NCBI GenBank assembly: GCA_938003715.1
Contig: CALKYK010000434.1
Coordinates: 1-5,227, forward strand
Origin: an uncultured Gammaproteobacteria bacterium
GTDB taxonomy: Bacteria; Pseudomonadota; Gammaproteobacteria; Steroidobacterales; Woeseiaceae
Direction of reading: 5' to 3'
DNA: 5,227 nucleotides
Shown: one piece after another, positions 1-5,227 of the stretch
How the letters are laid out: every line of letters begins with the position of its first letter
How positions within the stretch are numbered: the first letter of the stretch is position 1
Made by a program: the position numbers and the translations under genes
The notes under the pieces: generated by a model
What the model saw: the letters and a program-made list of their open reading frames with translations, nothing else
Told to the model about the DNA's origin: nothing
Database searches by the model: none

Positions 1-1617
1 GTCTATCACCCCGTCTATTTCGCGACGCCAGTCGAGGTAGCGTACTGCGCCATGAAAGCCGCGGCTCTTTTCCTCTGCAACAAATGACGCGACGGAGTCC
101 TCGATATCGTGTACTCCCTCCCTGCCGAGGAAAACCCGAACCGTGCCTCCGTGAATATCCTGCTTCTGCACATCGAAAACCTGCATGCCGAACTGCGCGG
201 CCAGTCGTCGGACAGGCTCGATGAGCACGTAGCTCAAGTGCTCGAAATAGATCGTGTCGAACTCGCGGTGCTCGATGAAATCGACGCAGTAGGGGACCTC
301 CAGGAGCAGCACGCCGGTTTCGTCCAGGCACTCGCCGGCTGCCGACACGAAGCCTTTCACGTCGTCGACGTGGGCGAAGACGTTCGTGGCCGTGATCAGC
401 CGGGGTCGCCGGTGCTCTTCGACGATTCGCGCGGCGACGCCGGACGACCAGAAATCGACGACCGTGGGCACGCCGCGCGACTCGGCGATCGCGGCGATGT
501 TGCGTGCCGGATCGACGTTCAGCACGTGCACACCGAGCTCTTCGCGAAATTCGGCCAGGAGGCTGCCGTCGTTGCCGGCGATGTCGACGACCAGGTCGCC
601 GGCGCCGAGCGTAAACCGGTCGCCGACGCTGCGTGCCATTTGCCGGCAGTGGCGCAGGTAGCCCTTGTTGACCGAAGATCGGTACGTGTAATGGGAGAAC
701 ATTTCGCGCGGATCGACGACCACGGTCAGCTGCGACAATGCACAGGTCTCGCAGAACTGCACCTGCATCGGAAAGCGCTGCATCGCCCTGGCTTCCCCCG
801 CCGTCGGCGCGAGGTTGTTCGCTAGCGGCATCATGCCGAGGTCCAGGTAACGAACCAGACTTTCGCCATCGCAGACCCGACACTTGCGAACCGCTCGAAC
901 GACGCCTTCTCCTGCGCGATAGGTTTCCCACCGGGACAGGTCGAGCGACGTATCGGCCGGGATCGCGGTCGGTGCATCGACCAGGCGCATTTCGGCGACG
1001 TCCGGGTTTCGGGCGCGTGCGTAGTCGAATAGCGTGCGGCGCGGCCCGCCGATGTTGACGACGCCGGTCAACGCACCGGTCGCCGCGTCGTAGATTTGTG
1101 GCGCGATCAGGTCGACGTATTCCTTTGACGCCCACTTGTCGGTGAATGCCGCGGGATAATCGAATTTGGCACTGCCGAAGCTCGTTCGAATGATGAGCTG
1201 GTTCGGCACCGCGCGCACGGCGGCTTCGCCGGCAAGCTTGGTCCACGCATACAGGTTTGCGGGAAGCACCTCGTCCGTTTCCGAATAGTTGCCGCGATCG
1301 CCGCGGTACACGTAGTCGGTCGACAGGTAGACGAGCCGCGTACGGCGACCGAGGCAGGCTTTCGCGATGTTTGCTGTGCCAATGACGTTGGTCTCGAGCG
1401 ACGCTGCCGGATCGGCTTCGATGCGGCGATTGTCGGTCTCGGCTGCCGCGTGAATGACCAGGTCGGGATCCGTTTCCGCAATGTGTTCACGGACGCGCTC
1501 GGCGTCGCAAATATCGAGTTCGTCGTGAGACGGCGCCAGGATGCCGGGGTCCAGTTTTTTCAGTTCGGTGCCCAGGAGACCCGAGCCCCCGGTCAGCAGT
1601 ATGCGCAACGTTCGCAC
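1..1617 (-). CDS. Bifunctional RmlD-like sugar-nucleotide reductase / zinc-binding sugar C-methyltransferase fusion, C-terminus cut by window edge
   Basis: A single uninterrupted minus-strand frame of 539 codons runs from a GTG at 1617 off the left edge. Residues 1 to about 235 are an extended SDR of the RmlD type. It has the nucleotide-binding motif TGGSGLLG (9-16), STDYVY with T100, and the catalytic YxxxK (Y123, K127). This half is shorter than typical RmlD (about 290 aa). From about 243 the protein is a TylCIII/TcaB9-like C-methyltransferase. Four cysteines (C246, C249, C289, C292) match the zinc site, PLANNL is at 264-269, YTYRSS at 310-315, and the SAM loop DIAGNDG at 345-351, with Ala in place of the usual first Gly. 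H416 and Y457-x-E459-H460 match the catalytic residues described for TcaB9, and HGGTVRVF starts at 489. About 110 C-terminal residues should lie beyond the edge. The likely role is C-3 methylation and 4-keto reduction of a nucleotide-deoxysugar. GTG 1617 is preferred because the fold starts there; an in-frame ATG at 1761 would add 48 unconvincing residues. No clear ribosome binding site is seen. Confidence 0.86.
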   Translation of the reverse strand, partial: MRTLRILLTGGSGLLGTELKKLDPGILAPSHDELDICDAERVREHIAETDPDLVIHAAAETDNRRIEADPAASLETNVIGTANIAKACLGRRTRLVYLSTDYVYRGDRGNYSETDEVLPANLYAWTKLAGEAAVRAVPNQLIIRTSFGSAKFDYPAAFTDKWASKEYVDLIAPQIYDAATGALTGVVNIGGPRRTLFDYARARNPDVAEMRLVDAPTAIPADTSLDLSRWETYRAGEGVVRAVRKCRVCDGESLVRYLDLGMMPLANNLAPTAGEARAMQRFPMQVQFCETCALSQLTVVVDPREMFSHYTYRSSVNKGYLRHCRQMARSVGDRFTLGAGDLVVDIAGNDGSLLAEFREELGVHVLNVDPARNIAAIAESRGVPTVVDFWSSGVAARIVEEHRRPRLITATNVFAHVDDVKGFVSAAGECLDETGVLLLEVPYCVDFIEHREFDTIYFEHLSYVLIEPVRRLAAQFGMQVFDVQKQDIHGGTVRVFLGREGVHDIEDSVASFVAEEKSRGFHGAVRYLDWRREIDGVID

Positions 1618-1811
1618 TCCGGTTCGGCAACGTTCGATTCGGACGCGGGCTGCCGCGCCCCTCGTCGCTGCCGGTCCCGCCGTCGGAAAGCCCGCATGGT
1701 ACCGCCCGGGCCCTGCACTGTCTAAGTCGGGATAGCGCAAAATCCCTGATTTTTGTGCCATTTTCCGGCATCATGCCTGCCCCCGACGCGGCCGCCCTGT
1801 AACGCGAAACG
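1618..1811. promoter_or_regulatory. Divergent intergenic region between the fusion gene and the methyltransferase operon
   Basis: These 194 bases separate two divergently transcribed units, so promoters for both should lie here. No convincing paired -35/-10 boxes are visible on either strand. The only AT-rich stretch is around 1736-1765 and coincides with a dyad. In the minus frame of the fusion gene, a TGA at 1773-1771 and an ATG at 1761 bound a possible 48-residue upstream extension. No small gene of its own is supported. Confidence 0.5.
1735..1758. promoter_or_regulatory. AT-rich inverted repeat, possible operator or promoter element
   Basis: AAAATC at 1739-1744 and GATTTT at 1748-1753 are perfect inverted arms around CCT. 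The symmetry extends outward to about 1735 and 1758 with a one-base bulge (GCGCAAAATC against GATTTTTGTGC). It is the only AT-rich patch in the GC-rich divergent gap, 54 bp upstream of the plus-strand operon start. It could be a regulator-binding site or simply promoter DNA; nothing identifies a regulator. Confidence 0.3.
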
Positions 1812-2888
1812 ATGACGAACCCCCCGAGCACCGACACCGACCCGTTCGAATCGGCATTTGCGCTGTACCCGGAAATGCGGCCGATGTTCGAGGAGTTCGA
1901 AAAATTTCGTCCGGAGATCCTGCCGTCGAAGTACTGGGAAGCGCTGAATCGCAAGAACATGCAGCAGCTCGTCGACAGCCGTTACGAAAACTTCAAGCGC
2001 ACGCTGGCGCGAAACTATTTCACCTGGATCGTCAATCCACTCAACAAGCAGACGCGTTTCCTGATGCGGCAGGCGGGCTTCCTGCGCTCGACTTCGATCC
2101 TGCTCAGGGCCCTCTTCGCGCGCCGCCACGATCACCTGAAACGCCGGCATACGATTTACTACAACCTGCTGACCAACCTGCTGTGGGACTACGTCGAAAA
2201 GAACGATGCGGCCGGTCGCCTGTCGCGGCTCGACGAGCCGACAGAGGGCAACCCGCCGGACGTGCATCGCAACGGCCGCCTGATTTCGCAGGACCTGGCC
2301 AACTCCCTGATCGAGTACGACGTGATACTGCATCCGCAACTCGACAAGCGCGAAGTGCGCACGATCCTCGAGCTCGGGCCGGGTTACGGCCGGACGGCGT
2401 ACGTGTTCCTCAAGCTCGAACCACACTGCCGCTACGTGCTCGTCGACATCCCGCCGGCGCTGTACGTGGCCCAGCGCTACCTGAGTGCGGTATGTCCCGA
2501 GCGCAGGATCTTCGGCTTCCGTCCATTTGCGGACTTCGGTGACGTCCGGGACGAGTTCGAGGCAGCCGAGATAGCATTTCTTACACCGAACCAGCTCGAA
2601 CAGTTGCCGGACAAATCCGTCGATCTCTTCCTCAACATTTCGTCGCTGCACGAAATGCGCATGGACCAGATACGCTACTATTTCGGCCAGATCGAGCGCC
2701 TGACCCGGCGTTATTTCTACTTCAAGCAGTGGCAGGAAACCACGGTGCCGTTCGAAAACGAAACCATTCGCGAAGCGGATTACCCGGTGCCTGGCGACTG
2801 GACGCTCGTGTACCGCCAGCAATGCGCGGTCCAGCACAAGTTTTTCGAGGCGCTTTATGCGCTGCCGGATCGCGCGACGGAACACTGA
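1812..2888 (+). CDS. Putative sugar O-methyltransferase (SAM-dependent, TIGR04371-like)
   Basis: This 358-residue protein resembles the family annotated as putative sugar O-methyltransferase, found in O-antigen and capsule loci. Residues 1 to about 175 form a helical N-terminal region typical of the family (KYWEALNRKNM at 40-50). The Rossmann methyltransferase core follows: ILELGPGYGR (185-194) is the SAM-binding loop. VDIPPALYVAQRYLS (211-225) is a family-like stretch with D212 in the position that usually contacts the SAM ribose. FLNISSLHEM (273-282) is motif IV-like. The length is normal for the family and no frame damage is seen. The start at 1812 gives a plausible N-terminus but has no clear Shine-Dalgarno sequence; the next Met is residue 22. 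It is the first gene of a three-gene operon, ending 13 bp before the next. The family assignment is from memory of motifs, and the sugar and hydroxyl position cannot be read from sequence. Confidence 0.85.
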   Translation: MTNPPSTDTDPFESAFALYPEMRPMFEEFEKFRPEILPSKYWEALNRKNMQQLVDSRYENFKRTLARNYFTWIVNPLNKQTRFLMRQAGFLRSTSILLRALFARRHDHLKRRHTIYYNLLTNLLWDYVEKNDAAGRLSRLDEPTEGNPPDVHRNGRLISQDLANSLIEYDVILHPQLDKREVRTILELGPGYGRTAYVFLKLEPHCRYVLVDIPPALYVAQRYLSAVCPERRIFGFRPFADFGDVRDEFEAAEIAFLTPNQLEQLPDKSVDLFLNISSLHEMRMDQIRYYFGQIERLTRRYFYFKQWQETTVPFENETIREADYPVPGDWTLVYRQQCAVQHKFFEALYALPDRATEH

Positions 2889-2892
2889 CTAC

Positions 2893-2897
2893 GGAGA
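2893..2897 (+). promoter_or_regulatory. Ribosome binding site fixing the start of the second operon gene
   Basis: GGAGA lies 4 bases before the ATG at 2902, in the 13-bp gap after the preceding stop. It favours 2902 over the in-frame ATG at 2857, which lies inside the upstream gene and would add 15 arginine-rich residues with no family resemblance. Confidence 0.65.
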
Positions 2898-2901
2898 CCG
2901 C

Positions 2902-3729
2902 ATGAGAAAGCTCCTGAACAAACTGCTGATCAGGTTCGGCCTGTTGCTGACAAAAGCTCCGCAGGTACTCGCCGGCGACGGCGTGCCACGCCCGGCCTCC
3001 CTGCCCGAGGCGCTCGGTGAAAAGGTGCCGGTCAGCCAGGCCACCGGCGCGCCGGATAACGAACTGTTCCGTATCTTTTCCGCCGACACGAACGTGCACA
3101 AGTGGCACCATTATTTCGACGTCTACGACAGGCACTTCTCGCCGTACCGGGACCGGCCGATCCGCATGCTCGAGATCGGCGTCTTTCGCGGCGGCTCCCT
3201 GCGCATGTGGAAACAGTACTTCCACCCGGATTCGACGATCGTCGGCATCGACATCGACCCGTCCTGCCAGGCGCACGAAATCGCCGACCAGAGTGTTTAC
3301 GTGCGCATCGGCAGCCAGGCCGACCCCAATTTCCTCGCGTCCGTGAACGGTGAGTTCGGCCCGTTCGACATCATTCTCGACGATGGCAGCCACAAGACGC
3401 ACCACCAGATCGTCAGCTTCGGCGAACTGTTCCGCGACGCGCTCGTCGACGGCGGTTGCTACATGGTAGAGGACGTGCATACGAACTACTGGGTGAAGCA
3501 CGTCGACAGCCCGGAAACCTTCATCGATGTTTCAAAGCAAGTCGTCGACCTGATTCACGAGCCCTACATCGACCGCAAGGAGACCCACTTTCGCCACGGG
3601 CACCCTGAGGCGCTCCAGAATCTGGAGCTGAGCTACCTTGCCGCGAACGTCGCGAGCGTCGCCTTCTACGACTCAATCGTCGTGTTCGAAAAAAGGCAGC
3701 GCAGCCTGCCCAAATCCGAACTGCGCTGA
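2902..3729 (+). CDS. MycE/CmcI-like class I O-methyltransferase, probably metal-dependent and acting on a sugar
   Basis: This 275-residue protein resembles the methyltransferase domain of macrolide-sugar O-methyltransferases such as MycE, and cephalosporin hydroxylase-like (CmcI) proteins. Residues 67-82 hold the KWHHYFDVYDRHFSPY segment. MLEIGVFRGGSL (89-100) is the SAM loop and GIDIDP (115-120) the ribose-binding strand. DDGSH (160-164) and VED (189-191) match the metal-binding Asp, Glu-Asp pair and catalytic His of MycE: D161, E190, D191 and H164 by analogy. The first 18 residues are strongly basic and leucine-rich and could form an amphipathic membrane-surface helix; no signal peptide cleavage site is evident. 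It is much shorter than MycE (about 400 aa), lacking the auxiliary N-terminal domain. It sits 13 bp after one methyltransferase and 8 bp before the glycosyltransferase, so all three are probably co-transcribed. The exact acceptor is unknown. Confidence 0.85.
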   Translation: MRKLLNKLLIRFGLLLTKAPQVLAGDGVPRPASLPEALGEKVPVSQATGAPDNELFRIFSADTNVHKWHHYFDVYDRHFSPYRDRPIRMLEIGVFRGGSLRMWKQYFHPDSTIVGIDIDPSCQAHEIADQSVYVRIGSQADPNFLASVNGEFGPFDIILDDGSHKTHHQIVSFGELFRDALVDGGCYMVEDVHTNYWVKHVDSPETFIDVSKQVVDLIHEPYIDRKETHFRHGHPEALQNLELSYLAANVASVAFYDSIVVFEKRQRSLPKSELR

Positions 3730-3737
3730 ACGACGCG

Positions 3738-4850
3738 ATGACGGATCGACCCCTCACCGTGCTTGCCGTCAACGGCGAGAGCGATCCGGCGGAGACCGGC
3801 TCTTTCATCGAAATGCACCGCATGGGTGTCGACATCACGGTCATCACCTGGCCGGATACCTTCAATTACGACGCGTTGATCGCGGCCGGCGTGCCGACGA
3901 TTCCGTTCGTGCTGACCGGTAAGATCAGCCCGAAGTGCATTCGCTTCCTGCGCGACGAATTGCGTAAAAAACCGTACGACGTGCTGCACATGCTGGACAA
4001 GCGCGCGACGATGAACGGCCTGTGGGCGAGCCGCGGCTTGGACGTCAAACTGGTCGCGTATCGCGGCATCATCGGCAACCTGAGTTATTTCGACCCGCAG
4101 TCCTGGCTGTACCTGCTGAACCCGCGCCTCGACCGCATCATCTGCGTCTGCGAAGCGATCCGGCAGTACCTGCTGTGGCTCGGCATGCCGGGCCTGCGAC
4201 TGCGGCGCGACGTACCGGTGACCGTGCACAAAGGTCACAACCCGGACTGGTATGCGCCGCCGTACGAAGACCTGCAGCAGTTCGGGATACCGGACGGCGC
4301 ATTCGTCGTCGCCTGCACCGCGCGCGGCGTGAAGCGCAAAGGCGTGCCGGTGCTGCTGGATGCCATCGACCGGCTGCCTGACGGGCTCGATATCCATGTC
4401 CTGCTTGCCGGCCGCAACATGGACAACGATCTGCACAGGAAGCTGGTCGCAAAAAACCGTTATCGCGATAACATTCACCTGTTCGGATTTCTCGAACGGA
4501 TGCCCTGGATCATCCCGAGCTGCGACGTGACCGTGCTGCCGTCACTTCGGCGTGAGGGACTGCCGCGCGGTGTCATCGAGGCGATGATCGGCGGCACCGT
4601 GCCGATCGTCACGAATTCGGGCGGCAGCCCGGAACTCGTCGAAGACGGCCGCTCCGGCTACGTCGTACCGCCGGGCGAAGCTCAACCGATAACGGATCGT
4701 ATCGTCGAAATGTACCGCGACCGTGAACTGCACGCGCGGCTGGCGGAAGGCGCCAGGACGCGCATCCGCAGTGACTTCACGGTCGAAAAAACCGCCCGCG
4801 AAACGATCGACGTGTACCGGCAAATCGTCACGCGACCGTTGCCGTCGTAG
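3738..4850 (+). CDS. GT4-family glycosyltransferase
   Basis: This 370-residue protein is a retaining GT-B glycosyltransferase of the GT4 (Glycos_transf_1) type. The N-terminal half (1 to about 175) is the acceptor-binding Rossmann domain, with no signal peptide or membrane span. The C-terminal half binds the nucleotide-sugar donor. ARGVKRKGVPVLLDAI (195-210) carries the basic R/K-G pair that contacts the donor phosphates. VLLAGR is at 221-226 and HLFGF at 247-251. The EX7E motif is intact as E273-GLPRGVI-E281, followed by GGTVPIVTNSGGSPELV (285-301). Length is normal for GT4. It begins 8 bp after the preceding stop, without a clear Shine-Dalgarno sequence, suggesting translational coupling. 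It presumably transfers a hexose or deoxyhexose onto a lipid-linked glycan at the cytoplasmic face of the membrane; donor and acceptor cannot be deduced. No terminator hairpin with a T-run follows; a repeat array starts at once. Confidence 0.92.
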   Translation: MTDRPLTVLAVNGESDPAETGSFIEMHRMGVDITVITWPDTFNYDALIAAGVPTIPFVLTGKISPKCIRFLRDELRKKPYDVLHMLDKRATMNGLWASRGLDVKLVAYRGIIGNLSYFDPQSWLYLLNPRLDRIICVCEAIRQYLLWLGMPGLRLRRDVPVTVHKGHNPDWYAPPYEDLQQFGIPDGAFVVACTARGVKRKGVPVLLDAIDRLPDGLDIHVLLAGRNMDNDLHRKLVAKNRYRDNIHLFGFLERMPWIIPSCDVTVLPSLRREGLPRGVIEAMIGGTVPIVTNSGGSPELVEDGRSGYVVPPGEAQPITDRIVEMYRDRELHARLAEGARTRIRSDFTVEKTARETIDVYRQIVTRPLPS

Positions 4851-4927
4851 GAACCGAGCCGGCTCGCAACGAAGTATCGTCCCGCACAGGAAAAGTCAGG
4901 GCGATTCAGGCGCGGGCGAGACGAGGC

Positions 4928-4986
4928 GCGAGACGGCGAGGCGGCGCAGTGTATATGCAATACATGAGCACGCCGAAGCAATCTGC
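4928..4986. repeat. Palindromic element at the unit 1/2 junction, with mismatched outer arms
   Basis: The centre is a hairpin TGTAT-ATGCA-ATACA (4950-4964), flanked by GGCG/CGCC-type partial complementarity. The outer arms do not match here: the left arm GCGAGACGGC (4928-4937) belongs to one type, and the right arm AGCAATCTGC (4977-4986) to another whose perfect partner lies in unit 3. Confidence 0.6.
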
Positions 4987-5046
4987 AACGAAGAATCGTC
5001 CCGCACAGGAAAAGTGAGGGCGATTCAGGCGCGGGCGAGACGAGGC

Positions 5047-5105
5047 GCGAGACGGCGAGGCAGCGCAGTGTATAGACAATACATGAGCATGCCGAGCCGG
5101 CTCGC
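5047..5105. repeat. Palindromic element at the unit 2/3 junction, with matched arms
   Basis: Outer arms GCGAGACGGC (5047-5056) and GCCGGCTCGC (5096-5105) pair at 9 of 10 positions. Inside them is the hairpin TGTAT-AGACA-ATACA (5069-5083). The loop differs from the other copies (AGACA against ATGCA) while both 5-base stems are kept, which supports selection on, or spread of, a hairpin-forming element. Confidence 0.65.
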
Positions 5106-5165
5106 AACGAAGTATCGCCCCGCCTCCGGTACGTCAGGGCGATTCAGGCGCGGGCGAGACGAGGC

Positions 5166-5202
5166 GCAGATTGCTGAGGCGGCGCAGTGTATATGCAATA
5201 CA
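5166..5202. repeat. Left half of a third palindromic element, truncated at the contig end
   Basis: The left arm GCAGATTGCT (5166-5175) is the exact reverse complement of AGCAATCTGC at 4977-4986. The hairpin TGTAT-ATGCA-ATACA (5188-5202) ends immediately before the adapter. The right arm is missing because the genomic sequence stops here. Confidence 0.65.
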
Positions 5203-5227
5203 AGATCGGAAGAGCACACGTCTGAAC
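5203..5227 (+). other. Illumina TruSeq adapter sequence left on the contig end (artefact)
   Basis: The last 25 bases match the start of the Illumina TruSeq read-through adapter (AGATCGGAAGAGCACACGTC and the next five bases). In the repeat, the base after ATACA should be T, but here the adapter begins. This is not genomic. It also creates a spurious minus-strand reading frame (5219-5025) starting with the tell-tale peptide MCSSDL. Confidence 0.98.

Larger units (their letters stand above)
4854..5202. repeat. Tandem array of a 119-bp GC-rich non-coding repeat (two full copies, one truncated)
   Basis: Units occupy 4854-4972, 4973-5091 and 5092-5202, with an exact 119-base period and no indels. 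By hand count, units 1 and 2 differ at 13 of 119 positions, and units 1 and 3 at 15 of 111. Differences cluster in short blocks: the unit start (4858-4866 and equivalents), an early block (4886-4894; replaced at 5124-5132) and a late block (4929-4937; replaced at 5167-5175). The core from GGGCGATTCAGGCG to the late block is nearly invariant. The period is not a multiple of three, so the copies shift frame and the array is not protein-coding. It starts 3 bp after the glycosyltransferase stop. I do not recognise it as a named family; it is closest in style to long-unit REP/BIME-like intergenic repeats. Confidence 0.95.

Noticed and set aside
109..825. Plus-strand open frame of 238 codons over the methyltransferase half of the fusion gene
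   Set aside because: It is antisense to a frame with clear zinc, SAM and catalytic motifs; its own translation is low-complexity, His/Asp/Arg-rich and has no recognisable domain.
1107..1960. Minus-strand frames at 1107-1490 and 1487-1960
   Set aside because: They are out of frame with the intact SDR coding frame on the same strand and have Arg/Ser/Pro-rich translations. They could suggest a frameshifted gene, but the true frame continues uninterrupted.
1722..2885. Minus-strand open frame of 387 codons, nearly fully antisense to the first O-methyltransferase
   Set aside because: It comes from GC-rich third positions of the real gene; it has no motifs and its translation is Val/Arg/Glu-biased.
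2722..4478. Long minus-strand frames at 2722-3501 and 3666-4478
   Set aside because: Both are antisense to well-supported methyltransferase and GT4 genes, cross real gene boundaries and show no domain.
4856..4865. GAGCCGGCTC palindrome after the glycosyltransferase stop as an intrinsic terminator
   Set aside because: It is a perfect palindrome without a loop and no T-run follows; it is better explained as an arm of the repeat element.
4854..5202. CRISPR array
   Set aside because: The period is far too long, the whole unit is conserved rather than only short repeats, there are no unique spacers and no cas genes nearby.
4682..5219. Minus-strand frames through the repeat array (4682-5107 and 5025-5219), giving apparently repeated peptides
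   Set aside because: The 119-base period shifts frame between copies, so there is no consistent repeat protein, and the second frame starts inside adapter sequence.

Overview
The window carries one end of a polysaccharide or glycoconjugate biosynthesis locus in a high-GC bacterium, probably a proteobacterium. That guess rests on GC-rich third codon positions, tightly packed operon genes and a GC-rich, REP-like palindromic intergenic repeat; no taxonomic marker gene is present. The right edge is the end of a sequencing contig, because the last 25 bases are Illumina adapter.

Layout. Positions 1-1617 on the minus strand hold one long open frame, cut by the left edge. It fuses an RmlD-like NAD(P)-dependent sugar-nucleotide reductase to a zinc-binding sugar C-methyltransferase. 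A 194-bp divergent intergenic region (1618-1811) with a small AT-rich dyad separates it from a three-gene plus-strand operon: a putative sugar O-methyltransferase (1812-2888), a MycE/CmcI-like O-methyltransferase (2902-3729) and a GT4 glycosyltransferase (3738-4850). The genes are 13 and 8 bp apart. Three bases after the glycosyltransferase stop, a tandem array of 119-bp non-coding repeats begins. It runs through two full copies and one truncated copy to 5202, where adapter sequence takes over.

How the genes could work together (inference). The fusion protein could C-methylate a nucleotide-linked 4-keto-deoxysugar and then reduce the 4-keto group, giving a branched 3-C-methyl deoxyhexose. The GT4 enzyme would place this or another sugar on a growing glycan, and the two unrelated O-methyltransferases would methylate sugar hydroxyls. 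The expected product is a heavily methylated, hydrophobic surface glycan, O-antigen or glycolipid. The most unusual parts are the reductase/C-methyltransferase fusion and the mosaic 119-bp array, whose inverted-repeat arms swap between two matching types.
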